This document shows, in pieces, positions 34,417 through 42,840 of a stretch of DNA of 64,000 nucleotides. Source of the stretch: Micromonospora sp. Llam0 (GTDB lineage: Bacteria; Actinomycetota; Actinomycetes; Mycobacteriales; Micromonosporaceae); NCBI RefSeq assembly GCF_003751085.1, contig NZ_RJJY01000001.1, positions 3,844,001 to 3,908,000 of the forward strand. Direction: 5' to 3'. The position numbers and the translations under genes are program-made. Within the stretch, counting starts at the first letter, position 1; each line of letters begins with the position of its first letter. Under the pieces are notes generated by a model. The model was given only the letters and a program-made list of their open reading frames with translations. It was not told the DNA's origin and did not search any database.

Positions 34417-35202
34417 ATGCATGCAATTTCCACAATCGGAGTGACTGCTGCCGTGACAGACCTGGTTCGAGCTGGGCTGTTGGAGATCGGCGACGGCTGC
34501 CAGATCCACCCGACCGCCGTGTTCATGACGGCTGACCTGCTCGGCACGCTGCGCCCCATCGTTCTTGGTGCCAGGGTCACGATTGGCGCGTTCGCCGTGG
34601 TCCACGGTGGTACCCGCGTTGGCGCCGATGCCCGCCTCGGCCATCGGGTGATCGTCGGCGAGCCGGAGCACGGCTACGCGATGCGGCAGATTTACCAGGG
34701 ATCCGGCGGCACCACCGAGATCGGCTCCGGGGTCGTCCTGCGGGCCGGTGCGATCCTCTACGCGGGTGTCCGAGTCGGAGAGGGCAGCACCATCGGCCAC
34801 CACGCGCTGCTTCGCACCAACGTTGTCGTCGGGTCTGGTAGCCAGCTGGCGGCCAACCTGACTGTGGAGCGCGGTTCCCGGATCGGCGACGGAGTGCGCT
34901 GCTCGCCGGGCACGCACCTCACGGCCGACACGGTCGTTGCCGACCGCGTGTTCATCGGCGCGGGCGTTCGCACGATCAACGACAAGCGGCTGACCTGGCG
35001 TGACCCGGACAACGAGCAGCCGCTCGACCCGCCGGTGTTCGAGTACGGGTGCAAGGTCGGCTCTGGGGTATGCGTAATGGCTGGAATCACCATCGGCGCT
35101 CACGCGCTCATCGGCAGCGGCTCAGTGGTCACCCGCGACGTATCGGCCAACACCATCGCGTACGGCGTCCCCGCCCGATCGCGCGGCCAGGTGACATCGT
35201 GA
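34417..35202 (+). CDS. Left-handed beta-helix (hexapeptide) acyltransferase
   Basis: 261 residues from ATG at 34417 with AGGAG 8 bases upstream. Repeated hexapeptide units (IGDGCQIHPTAVF, VLGARVTIGAFAVVHGG, IGSGVVLRAGAILYAGV, IGHHALLRTNVVVG, CVMAGITIGAHALIGSGSVVTRDV) form the LbetaH domain of acyltransferases such as WbbJ, LpxA or serine acetyltransferase. The GVPAR tail is usual. It likely acetylates a sugar or amino substrate. The stop overlaps the next start (GTGA at 35199-35202), so both proteins are probably made together. Confidence 0.85.
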   Translation: MHAISTIGVTAAVTDLVRAGLLEIGDGCQIHPTAVFMTADLLGTLRPIVLGARVTIGAFAVVHGGTRVGADARLGHRVIVGEPEHGYAMRQIYQGSGGTTEIGSGVVLRAGAILYAGVRVGEGSTIGHHALLRTNVVVGSGSQLAANLTVERGSRIGDGVRCSPGTHLTADTVVADRVFIGAGVRTINDKRLTWRDPDNEQPLDPPVFEYGCKVGSGVCVMAGITIGAHALIGSGSVVTRDVSANTIAYGVPARSRGQVTS

Positions 35203-36362
35203 CCGCCGCTCTGGTCTGGCTGGAGCCACTACGCTGCAGCATTCCGGAGATCGATGGGAAGGCGTGGGACGACCTCGAAATCCTCTCCGACGTGCTCGCC
35301 CGGCGGGTGCCCACCGCGCCGCGTCCCGGCGAGCCGGCCCGCGCCCAGTGGCTGCTGGACCTTCGTCGCGACCTGGCCTGCGACGATCGCCAGGAGCCCG
35401 CTGGTCCCGGCGGACTGGTACGGCAGGCACTCGCGCAGTTCTGCGCCGGCACGTACGACCTGGATCTACGCGATGTAACCGGCGCCGGTCATGGGGCGAT
35501 GATCCTTGCTGACGCCGCTGCGACGGTCCGGAACACCTGGCGGACCCGGCTCGGCCGAGGCGACCTGGTGGGAATCGCCGCGACCGAACGGCACGGCGGC
35601 TCCCGCCTGCAGGAGATCACCACCCAGGCGAGGCCGGACCGCGACGGTCGCTGGCGCATAAGCGGAGAGAAGTGCTGGGTGTCCCGGATCGTCGAGTCGG
35701 CCGGCTTCGTGGTCTTCTTCCGGGACCCGGATGGCCGGATCACCGCTACGATCATCGATGCCGCAGCGCAGGGTCTGGAGCGTGAGACGCTGAAGCCGTC
35801 CGGTCTGGGTGGCTGGTCGTGGGGGGTGTTGCGGCTGCACGAGGTGTCAATCGATCCTGCCGCAGACCTGCTTGGGCAGGCCGGAGGCGGCATGGAGGTG
35901 TTCCGCCGGCACTTCGCCCGGTTCCGGCCACTGGTCACCGCGACCGCGCTGGGGACCGCAGCCGGTGTCCACACCTTCGTCGCTGAAACACTCGCCGCTC
36001 GGCGGAAGGTAGGTGTGGTGCCACGAGTCCGCGACAACGCGCTGATCACCCTCGGGCGCACCCACGCCGAGATTGTCGCCGCGCTACTCGCCGCCATCAC
36101 CACCATCAGGCTCGCTGCGTCAGGACATCCGCACGCGGACCTCTTCGCGCGCGTCGGCAAGGCCGCCGGAGTCGACACCGCACACCGGGCGGTCACCGAT
36201 CTGGCTCCGCTGCTCGGGGCGTACGGATTCCAACAGTCCAGCCCTGTCGCGAAAGCGCGAACCGACCTCACCGGCATGCTCTACGCCGACGGCGTCCATG
36301 ACAGCCTCTACCGATCGGGCGGCGCGACGTTGCTCCGCGCGCCCTACGGTCCCCCCACCTGA
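35199..36362 (+). CDS. Acyl-CoA dehydrogenase-like flavoprotein
   Basis: 387 residues from GTG at 35199. ACAD-type middle domain is visible (GIAATERHGGSRLQEITTQARPDRDGRWRISGEKCWVSRI, then AAGFVVFFRDPDG), with the C-terminal helical domain from about residue 230. No catalytic Glu in a YEG-type motif is evident near the C-terminus (the place reads LYRSGGATLL), so it may act as a monooxygenase, N-hydroxylase or non-canonical desaturase rather than in fatty-acid oxidation. Coupled to the acyltransferase, suggesting a modification step on a small metabolite. Its 3' end overlaps the convergent Nudix gene by 19 bases. Confidence 0.8.
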   Translation: MTAALVWLEPLRCSIPEIDGKAWDDLEILSDVLARRVPTAPRPGEPARAQWLLDLRRDLACDDRQEPAGPGGLVRQALAQFCAGTYDLDLRDVTGAGHGAMILADAAATVRNTWRTRLGRGDLVGIAATERHGGSRLQEITTQARPDRDGRWRISGEKCWVSRIVESAGFVVFFRDPDGRITATIIDAAAQGLERETLKPSGLGGWSWGVLRLHEVSIDPAADLLGQAGGGMEVFRRHFARFRPLVTATALGTAAGVHTFVAETLAARRKVGVVPRVRDNALITLGRTHAEIVAALLAAITTIRLAASGHPHADLFARVGKAAGVDTAHRAVTDLAPLLGAYGFQQSSPVAKARTDLTGMLYADGVHDSLYRSGGATLLRAPYGPPT

Positions 36363-36835
36363 TTTCCGTCCTCAAGGTAGACAGTCCCGCCGTCCGTTGC
36401 CGCTTCCAGCGCGGCGGCGGCCCGCCTGGCCAGCAGCGGCGAGAGCCGCTGCTGCGCCTGCGGCAAGGTCGACCACGCCCAGCTGCGCAACTCCTGCGGC
36501 GGAAGCCGAATCGCGTCGGTCTGCGACGCGTCCAGGACACCGCCGTCGTACACGAACATCACTCCTTCGGTGCGGCCGGGGCGAGGCGGCACCCAGTCGA
36601 CCACCAGCAGCCGGCCGGGAGTAACCGCCAGGCCGAGTTCTTCGGCCAGCTCACGGATCGCCGCGTCGTACGGCGACTCATCGGCGTCCACCGCCCCACC
36701 TGGCAGCTCCCAGTAGTCCTTGTACGTCGGCTCGACGAGCAGGATCCGTCCGTCACGGTCCCGCAGCAGCACGGCCGAACCCATCCGCTTTCGCGGCAAC
36801 GTCGCGGTGTAATCGTCAGGCGGGGAGCTCACCAC
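36344..36835 (-). CDS. Nudix hydrolase, copy 1
   Basis: 163 residues, GTG at 36835. The Nudix box (G-x5-E-x7-R-E-x-x-E-E-x-G-x) is complete in GGAVDADESPYDAAIRELAEELGL. The N-terminus ATLPRKRMGSAVLLRDRDGRILLVEPTYKDYWELPGG and a C-terminal HR-type helix are as in the family of NTP or nucleoside-diphosphate-sugar hydrolases. A close paralogue lies at 38374-38892, about 2 kb away, and the genes between the copies are in the opposite direction. Overlaps the dehydrogenase-like gene by 19 bases. Confidence 0.9.
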   Translation of the reverse strand: MVSSPPDDYTATLPRKRMGSAVLLRDRDGRILLVEPTYKDYWELPGGAVDADESPYDAAIRELAEELGLAVTPGRLLVVDWVPPRPGRTEGVMFVYDGGVLDASQTDAIRLPPQELRSWAWSTLPQAQQRLSPLLARRAAAALEAATDGGTVYLEDGNQVGGP

Positions 36836-36995
36836 AGGAGGTTATCCGCCTAAATGTCCAGTTGACGGCAACTTCCGCCGGTCAGGGCCCGTGACGCTGG
36901 GCCGCCTGTACCGATCAGGAATCGAGAAGCACCGGCCGTCGCAGCACGGCTAGCGTGACCCTCGGTCACACCCGACAACGACAAGGAGCGACATA

Positions 36996-37439
36996 GTGAG
37001 CAAGGCAGGCACAAACGGTTTCTCCGAGGGCGAGCGCGCCGCCATGAAGGAACGCGCCGCAGAGCTCAAGAAGGAGACGACCCGCGGTCGTGGTGGCAAG
37101 GCAGCCGCCGAGGAGCTCGACGTTCTGTCGAAGATCGCCCAGATGGAACCGTCGGACCGCGCACTGGCCGAGCGCATCCACGCCATCGTCACCACCAACG
37201 CCCCCGACCTGTCCCCGAAGCTCTGGTACGGCCAGCCGGCCTACGCGAGGAAGGGCAAGGTCGTGTGCTTCTTCCGTAGCGGAAACGCGGACAAGGAGCC
37301 CTACTGCACCTTTGGCTTCACCGCTGCGGCCAACCTCGCCGACGACAGCGGGCTGTGGCCGACGTCCTTCGCCGTTACCCAGCTCAGCGAGCAGGCCGCC
37401 GAGAACATCGCCGCCCTTGTCAAAAGGGCCGTGAGGTGA
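36996..37439 (+). CDS. DUF1801/YdeI-type small protein
   Basis: 147 residues, GTG at 36996 with AAGGAG nine bases upstream. LAERIHAIVTTNAPDLSPKLWYGQPAYARKGKVVCFFRSGNADKEPYCTFGFTAAANLAD matches the DUF1801 fold (YdeI/frataxin-like iron-binding domain), with the first 40 residues a Lys/Glu-rich helix. Proposed roles in the family include iron handling, but none is established here. It has its own promoter region. Confidence 0.8.
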   Translation: MSKAGTNGFSEGERAAMKERAAELKKETTRGRGGKAAAEELDVLSKIAQMEPSDRALAERIHAIVTTNAPDLSPKLWYGQPAYARKGKVVCFFRSGNADKEPYCTFGFTAAANLADDSGLWPTSFAVTQLSEQAAENIAALVKRAVR

Positions 37440-37625
37440 CGTGCTGGTACGCCTTCGGCCTACGGCTGAGCGCCGATAGCGGGTGGGTTGCGCTACGATC
37501 GCTGCGCCGTGCATGACTGCTGCCCGAGGAGGTGAGTCCAATCAACGCTGTGACAGGTCGGGACTCCCTCCCCCGCATGGTCTAGGGAGCGCCCGCACAG
37601 GGACTCTCGAAAGGCGCGTACGCGC

Positions 37626-38330
37626 ATGCACAACATCCAGGAAGAACACTTCGCCGTCGACGGTGTACCCGCTGTGCTCTGGACCTCAGCCGGCAGCGAC
37701 GCCGACCGCCCGCCGCTGATCGTCATCGGCCACGGCGGCGGCCAGCACAAGACCGCTCCCGGCGTCCTGCACCGCGCCCACCGTTTCGTGTCCAGCGGCT
37801 TCGCGGCCGTCTGCATGGACGCTCCGAACCACGGCGACCGTCCGACCGACGAGCGCTACCAACACATCGCCACCGAGATCCAGGCCGCCGCCAGCTCCGG
37901 CGGTGACCTGGCCGCGCTGCTCGCCGACTTCCATGCCCTGGTCGCCCGGCAGACCGTCCCCGAGTGGCAGGCCGTCCTCGACCATCTCGACGCCGGGCCG
38001 GTCGGCTACTGGGGAGTCTCGCTGGGCTGCGGGCTCGGCGTACCGTTCGTCGCCGCCGAGCCGCGCGTGCGCGTGGCGGTCCTCGGCCTCGGCGGAGCAG
38101 CCGCCGCATCCACGCTGGACGCTGCGGCCAGCATCACCGTGCCGGTCGAGTTTCTGATCCAGTGGGACGACGAACGGGTGCCCCGGGAGCAGAGCCTCGC
38201 CCTGTTCGACGCATTCGGCTCGACCGAGAAGACGCTGCACGCCAACCCGGGCCGGCACGCCGACCGGCTCCCGGACCACGAACTGGACAGCACGGTACGG
38301 TTCTTCACCCGGCACCTCATGCCGCACTGA
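37626..38330 (+). CDS. Alpha/beta hydrolase
   Basis: 234 residues, ATG at 37626. Nucleophile elbow GYWGVSLGCGLG, with Ser in G-x-S-x-G; oxyanion HGGGQHK; the catalytic Asp is likely in QWDDERVP and the His in GRHADRLPD. It resembles the small dienelactone hydrolase/feruloyl-esterase-like branch. The substrate is not evident. It lies between the two Nudix copies, after the DUF1801 gene. Confidence 0.85.
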   Translation: MHNIQEEHFAVDGVPAVLWTSAGSDADRPPLIVIGHGGGQHKTAPGVLHRAHRFVSSGFAAVCMDAPNHGDRPTDERYQHIATEIQAAASSGGDLAALLADFHALVARQTVPEWQAVLDHLDAGPVGYWGVSLGCGLGVPFVAAEPRVRVAVLGLGGAAAASTLDAAASITVPVEFLIQWDDERVPREQSLALFDAFGSTEKTLHANPGRHADRLPDHELDSTVRFFTRHLMPH

Positions 38331-38373
38331 CCAGCACTGATCGAAGCTGGCATCCGTCCGGATCGGCTCGGGC

Positions 38374-38892
38374 TCAGCAGACCCGGTTGCCGTCCTCGAG
38401 ATAGCGAGTCCCGCCGTCGTCGGCTGCCTCGACAGCGACGGTGGCCCGCCGGGCCAGCAGCGGTGACAACCGCTGCTGCGCCTGGGCCAGGGTCGACCAC
38501 GCCCAGCTGCGTAACTCCTGCGGCGGCAGCCGGATCGCGTCGGTCCGCGCGGTATCCAGGACCCCGCCGTCGTAGACGAACATGACGCCTTCGGTGCGAC
38601 CGGTACGCGGTGGCACCCAGTCCACGACCAGCAACCGGCCCGGAGCAACGGTCAGGCCGAGTTCCTCCGTCAGCTCGCGGACCGCTGCTTCGTACGGCGA
38701 CTCGTCGGCCTCCACCACCCCACCTGGCAGTTCCCAGTAGTCCTTGTACGTAGGCTCGACGATCAGGATCCGTCCAGCATGATCCCGGAAGAGCACCCCC
38801 GAACCCATCCGCTTGCGCGGCAACGTCGCGGTGTAGTCGTCCGCCGATGGAGTCACCAGGGCAGGCAGCCGCTCACGGCGGTTTTCAGTCAT
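38374..38892 (-). CDS. Nudix hydrolase, copy 2
   Basis: 172 residues, ATG at 38892. The Nudix box is GGVVEADESPYEAAVRELTEELGL, and over about 155 residues it is roughly 85% identical (by eye) to the copy at 36344-36835, including WELPGG, VDWVPPRTGRTEGVMFVYDGGVLD and SWAWSTL. The N-terminus differs (MTENRRERLPALVTPSAD). A recent duplication with the two oppositely oriented genes between is the likeliest explanation. Confidence 0.9.
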   Translation of the reverse strand: MTENRRERLPALVTPSADDYTATLPRKRMGSGVLFRDHAGRILIVEPTYKDYWELPGGVVEADESPYEAAVRELTEELGLTVAPGRLLVVDWVPPRTGRTEGVMFVYDGGVLDTARTDAIRLPPQELRSWAWSTLAQAQQRLSPLLARRATVAVEAADDGGTRYLEDGNRVC

Positions 38893-39506
38893 CCGCCGTC
38901 GCCTTCGGCTCGTTTCGGCACCGGCTGCGCGATCTCCGTCACCGCCCTACCACCGTCGAGAAGCACGGAGGGCTGCGGCTAAACCCACGGCGCATCTCGT
39001 GGATCTCGGCGAGCACGGCCGCGTCGTCGGCACCCAGATCAAGCGTTCGTAGATCAACTCATGTCCTAATGTCGCTAAGTCAAAGACATCCCACCACTGG
39101 GAGTCTGATGTCTCTATGTAAGAGACATCGGGACATTGCCGCTGGCATTGGCGACGGGACGATGCCCAGTCAGAGAGTCTGACCATGCGACACCATCAAA
39201 CGGCGGACAGGCTGGCTGTGTGGTTGCCTGCCCAGACCTCCGTAACCGACCAGAGGCATCCCGACGCTACCGCCGTTCGCCTGACCGACGCTGGTCGGCG
39301 TCTCGGATGGCGTGCCGGACAGCAAGGCGGATGACCCAGTAGAGGACGACGAACCCGACCGCGTAGATGACGAGGGCACCAACGGGGACGGCGAGGGAGC
39401 CGATCTGCAGGACGTCAGACACGGCACCGACGATAGCGGGTTGGCGCCAACGTCAATGCCCGCTGTGCTGACGTCGCCACCGGTACGCGCGTGGCGCACT
39501 CTATCC
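38893..39506. other. Intergenic region between Nudix copy 2 and the AICE, with palindrome
   Basis: 614 bases with no convincing gene; short open frames on both strands lack family sequence. A fragment at 39010-39060 (minus strand) reads like coding sequence (LDLGADDAAVLAEIHEMRRGF) without a start. A 9-bp inverted repeat GATGTCTCT/AGAGACATC is at 39107-39129. Confidence 0.5.
39107..39129. repeat. 9-bp inverted repeat, possible operator
   Basis: GATGTCTCT (39107-39115), ATGTA, AGAGACATC (39121-39129). Nearby ATGTC/GACAT repeats (39060-39095) suggest a clustered binding region for an HTH protein; the controlled gene is not evident. Confidence 0.45.
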
Positions 39507-39551
39507 CTGAACTGGGGTGGGACGGACGAGTCGACCTGTACGCCGGATTCT
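39507..39551. repeat. attL: direct repeat corresponding to the rnpB 3' end
   Basis: 45 bp with 43 identical to 53454-53498; the uninterrupted 30-bp core is 39522-39551 (starts ACGGACGAGTCGACCTG, ends GCCGGATTCT). It lies 48 bases from the integrase stop. The core is the 3' end of rnpB (P4 3' strand to P1), so it is the displaced original chromosomal end of the gene. Confidence 0.9.
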
Positions 39552-39599
39552 CGCACCCGTACCAGCGCTGAGCTGCACGAACACCCCCACGAAGGCCCC

Positions 39600-40871
39600 T
39601 CAGGGCGTCTGCAGGGCGTCCGGGTCATCGGAGCCGTCCCCGCCGCCGTCCCCGTCCCCGCCGTCGTCGCCCTGCCCGGCGTCGTCACCGAACAGTGCGT
39701 CGATCGCCCGCCGGGTGCGCTCCTCGCCGGCCGGCATCAGATGCGTGTACACCCGCAGCGTGAACCCCGGGTCAGCGTGACCGAGGTACGTCGCCAGCGT
39801 CTTGACGCTCTCCCCCGCGTCGAGCAGAACCGAGGCGTAGAAGTGCCGTAGCGCGTGCATCCCCGTCGCCCTGGTCGGCACGATGCCCGCCGCCTCGACC
39901 GCCGGCTGCCAGTTCTTGCCATCGAACGTCGCCCGGTTCAGCGCGTTGCCTCGCGTCGTGGTGAACACCAGCGGCACCGTCACCGGGTCGCCCTTGAACG
40001 GGTCTTCCCACGGCAAGGTGATCGTGACCGGCTTGAAGACGGCCAGGTGCTCCCGCAGCACCCGGACAGCCGAGGACGACAGCGGCACCCGACGATCCCG
40101 ATCGTTCTTCGGAAGTCCGAACACCAGCCGGGACCGGACCCGCTTGACCTGGCGTACGACATGCACCCAGCCGGCATCCAGGTCGAGATCATCGACGCCG
40201 ATGCCGAAGATCTCGCCCTGCCGCAACCCGCACCCGGCACCGAGGTTGACCATCGGCCGGTAGCGCGGTGCGAGACCGGACCGGATTGCCGAAACCTGGT
40301 CGGCGGTCCACGGAACCACCCGCCGCTCAGCGGGCCGAGGTGCCTTGACCGAGCGCGCCGAGCACGGATTCTTGGCGATCCGCTCGTCATCCACCGCCGC
40401 GCCGAGGATGGTACGCAGGTGCGCGAAGACGACCGACCTGGTCGTGACCGCAATCTTGCCGACCAGGCTGGCATCCCAGGCCCGCACGTGCCCCGGCATG
40501 ATCGACGCCAACGACCGGTGCCCGAAGTACGGCAGGATGTGCTTGCGCACCCGGATCTCAGTGCTCTCCCGCGTCGACTCGTCAAACGACCGCGTCCGCA
40601 ACCACTCCTCGGCGTACTCCCGGAACGTGATCCGACCGGCGGACGGGTCGACGTACGCCCCGCGCAGCTTGTCTGACTCGGTCGAGACCAGGAACGCCTC
40701 AGCTTCGCGCTTCGCCCGGTCGGGAAACGACTTCTTGCGCTCCCGCCCGTCCGGGCCGACGTAGCGGACGCGGTACCTCAGCCCTTTGCCGAACAGTTTC
40801 GACTTGACCCGCTCGGTACGGCCGCCGGGATGCTTGATCGTCATGTGCCAGCGATCTTCGATGTGCGCCAC
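39600..40871 (-). CDS. int: Tyrosine recombinase (integrase) of the AICE
   Basis: 423 residues from GTG at 40871; the open frame extends upstream but the previous gene stops 2 bases before this start. Catalytic residues of the family are visible: Arg in GAGCGLRQGEI (R in the RxxE), HALRHFYAS with His-x-x-Arg, and the Tyr in GFTLRVYTHLMPA. The N-terminal arm-binding domain spans about residues 1-100, with the SAM-like core at 100-200 (FREYAEEWLRTRSFDEST, HILPYFGHRSLASI). It would recombine attP with the rnpB site. CAGGGCGTC repeats begin inside its last codons. The Asp/Gly-rich tail after TRRAIDALFGDD is unusual. Confidence 0.95.
   Translation of the reverse strand: MAHIEDRWHMTIKHPGGRTERVKSKLFGKGLRYRVRYVGPDGRERKKSFPDRAKREAEAFLVSTESDKLRGAYVDPSAGRITFREYAEEWLRTRSFDESTRESTEIRVRKHILPYFGHRSLASIMPGHVRAWDASLVGKIAVTTRSVVFAHLRTILGAAVDDERIAKNPCSARSVKAPRPAERRVVPWTADQVSAIRSGLAPRYRPMVNLGAGCGLRQGEIFGIGVDDLDLDAGWVHVVRQVKRVRSRLVFGLPKNDRDRRVPLSSSAVRVLREHLAVFKPVTITLPWEDPFKGDPVTVPLVFTTTRGNALNRATFDGKNWQPAVEAAGIVPTRATGMHALRHFYASVLLDAGESVKTLATYLGHADPGFTLRVYTHLMPAGEERTRRAIDALFGDDAGQGDDGGDGDGGGDGSDDPDALQTP
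39601..39620. repeat. Arm-type repeats, integrase end
   Basis: CAGGGCGTC at 39601-39609 and 39612-39620 (11-bp period), overlapping the integrase 3' end. The same 9-mer occurs four times at 53339-53377 near attR, in the same orientation, with 11-, 8- and 11-base steps. Positions on both sides of the core in the circular form suit arm-type integrase or excisionase binding. Confidence 0.6.
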
Positions 40872-40873
40872 GG

Positions 40874-41077
40874 CTACGCCGCCGCCTGCGAGCGGAACCA
40901 CTCGCGTACGTCTGCCGGGTCGTACCGCAGATGCCGGCCGATCCGGGCAGCCGGCGGACCGCACTTGTGCTTACGCCACCGGTACAAGGTCTCCACCGGC
41001 ACCCGCAGGAACTCCGAGACGTCCTCAACCGACCACAGTTCCACGTGCTTCGCCACCCTGTGCCCCTCCCCCATCAC
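40874..41077 (-). CDS. xis: Excisionase (MerR/AlpA-type HTH)
   Basis: 67 residues if started at GTG 41077 (GTGA overlap with the rep stop), or 60 residues from GTG at 41056, which has GGAGGGG upstream. The core VELWSVEDVSEFLRVPVETLYRWRKHKCGPPAARIGRHLRYDPADVREWF is a classic HTH_17 excisionase/helix-turn-helix protein as found next to pSAM2-type integrases. It probably directs excision by binding repeats near attP, and ends two bases before int starts. Confidence 0.9.
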   Translation of the reverse strand: MMGEGHRVAKHVELWSVEDVSEFLRVPVETLYRWRKHKCGPPAARIGRHLRYDPADVREWFRSQAAA

Positions 41078-42840
41078 GCCGCCGTCTCAGTTGCCGAAAG
41101 GTCTTGGCTCACCTCCTGTGCCGCGCGGTCTTTCGCGGCGAGGAGTTGGGAGCGCCAGCGGGCGCGTTCGGAGATGGAGCGCAGGAGCCGATGCCCGAGC
41201 GGGGTGACGTCCGGGTCGTCGGGCCGGGCCAGCTCCCACGCGTGCCGGGACGAGCCCGCGCTTTCGGTGCCGTTGGCCTGGTCGACGCCGGCCAGGTCGG
41301 TGGTAGCGCCGAGCACTGCCCGGACCCAGGCGCGTGCGTCGTGTTTGTGGTCGGTCAGGGTTTTGCCGGACCAGTCGCGGGAGATGAGGATGCGCCGGCC
41401 GCCGATGCCGAGGGTGGCGCGTTGGTGGACTTTGCCCCGGCAGCGTCCCGGCCGCAGCTTCGCCGACGCGTTCTTGGGCTGTACGCCGTAGAGGAGCCAG
41501 TTCGCGCAGCGGTCGGTGCAGGGGGTGACCTGCAGTTGTCGCCAGAACCGTTCGAGGTGTTGGCGTTGCCGGCCGCTGGTGGTGGTGTGGCAGTCGGCGG
41601 CGTGTTTGGTGATGTACTTCGTGATGTAGCGGATGGTCCGTTCCGCGTCGGTGGTGCCGGGCATGACGCCGCGTGCGTCGACCTGGGTGCCGAAGCGGAC
41701 GACGTGGACCGGTTCGGCGTCCGGATCGGCGTCGACCGCGTCGAGGGCTTCCGCCCAGCCGGTCAGCGGCTCGCGGGTGTCCGGGTCGACCCAAGCGCCC
41801 TGGTCGACATCCCAGACGGGCAGGTGTTCCCCGCCGTAGTGCTGGACGTCGACCGCCGGCCACCACACCTGGTGATAGGTCGCGGCCGCCACGGTCCGCA
41901 GCGTCTGCCGAGAGATCGTGCCGCGGATCGCGAAGTGCGCGTGAGGCGCCAGACGCCGTTGTGGTTCGACGCATCCGGCGTACTGGACGTTCCAGCCTTC
42001 ACACCGGCGCAGGTTCTGCCAGAACCGGTCAAGCAGCCGAGGGAAGTGGACCGCGTCCCACGCCGCCCGGCGGTAGTCGTACCGGTCGGGGTTGACCGGG
42101 GTGCCGTCCGGGCGTACGGGCCCGTAGGAGTCGAGAGTGACCGTGAGCCACATCGACGGCCGATACTGGTTGCCGTCGGGTGCGGTGTAGGTCTTGCCGA
42201 CGGTGCGCGCCTCGACCGGCTTGCGGGGTAGGTCGGGTGTGTCCTGCCGCCGCCTGGTCGACCGCTTCCGCCGCTTGCCGTTGTCCTGCGCGTCGCCCTG
42301 GTCGACACCATCGCCGTCGGTGGTGTGGGGTGGTGCGACCCGGCCGCGCAGTTCCTCAGCCGTAATCGCGTCTTCAACCTCGGTGATGGCCTCGTCGAGG
42401 TCGGTGACCTGCTTCCAGTCGGCTTCCCGTACGGCGGCGTCGCGTTCGAACTCGAAGTGCGCCCGCAGCACGATCAGCGCCTTCTGCTCATCGGAGGCGG
42501 GTTCGGGTGGGGGTAGTGGTTCGTCGTCGCGGTGCCAGCCGTCACGGATCTGCGCCTGCCGCAGTCGCCGGTTCCGCTTCGCACACGGCGGGCACTTGTC
42601 CTCACGGGTCGCCCCGCAGGGCAGGTCGATCACCTCGGTACGGCCGGTGTCGAGATCGGTCCGCCGCATCGCGAGCGGACGGATACACACGCCGAACTCA
42701 GTGGCGACGTCCCGCAAGACATCGACCGACCGGGGCAGACCCATCCGCGCCGCACGGGAACCGGGCCGAGGTTGCTCGACGGTCGCCGGCTGGTCGGTGA
42801 CGGGTGTGTCGAGTCCGGGGAGGGTGGTGGGGGCGGTCAT
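41074..42840 (-). CDS. repSA: RepSA-type replication initiator
   Basis: 588 residues, ATG at 42840 overlapping the upstream gene (ATGA). Regions VCIRPLAMRRTDLDTG, PCGATREDKCPPCAKRNRRLRQAQ (Cys-rich) and LAPHAHFAIRGTISRQTLRTVAAATYHQVWWPAVD (His-x-His) match RepSA, the rolling-circle initiator of pSAM2-type elements; VTLDSYGP and FGTQVDARGV are further conserved segments. A Tyr of the YITKYITK motif is the likely nicking residue. It would let the excised circle replicate. Confidence 0.92.
   Translation of the reverse strand: MTAPTTLPGLDTPVTDQPATVEQPRPGSRAARMGLPRSVDVLRDVATEFGVCIRPLAMRRTDLDTGRTEVIDLPCGATREDKCPPCAKRNRRLRQAQIRDGWHRDDEPLPPPEPASDEQKALIVLRAHFEFERDAAVREADWKQVTDLDEAITEVEDAITAEELRGRVAPPHTTDGDGVDQGDAQDNGKRRKRSTRRRQDTPDLPRKPVEARTVGKTYTAPDGNQYRPSMWLTVTLDSYGPVRPDGTPVNPDRYDYRRAAWDAVHFPRLLDRFWQNLRRCEGWNVQYAGCVEPQRRLAPHAHFAIRGTISRQTLRTVAAATYHQVWWPAVDVQHYGGEHLPVWDVDQGAWVDPDTREPLTGWAEALDAVDADPDAEPVHVVRFGTQVDARGVMPGTTDAERTIRYITKYITKHAADCHTTTSGRQRQHLERFWRQLQVTPCTDRCANWLLYGVQPKNASAKLRPGRCRGKVHQRATLGIGGRRILISRDWSGKTLTDHKHDARAWVRAVLGATTDLAGVDQANGTESAGSSRHAWELARPDDPDVTPLGHRLLRSISERARWRSQLLAAKDRAAQEVSQDLSATETAA

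Noticed and set aside
34417..36835. A full biosynthetic gene cluster
   Set aside because: Only an acyltransferase, a dehydrogenase-like protein and a Nudix enzyme are present; no carrier, synthase or exporter, so the cluster call is not supported.
38374..38892. Second Nudix gene as an assembly duplicate
   Set aside because: The two copies differ at many positions and at the N-terminus, so they are paralogues, not an artefact.
39507..39551. att repeat as part of a tRNA gene
   Set aside because: No cloverleaf can be formed; the repeat matches the rnpB 3' end instead.
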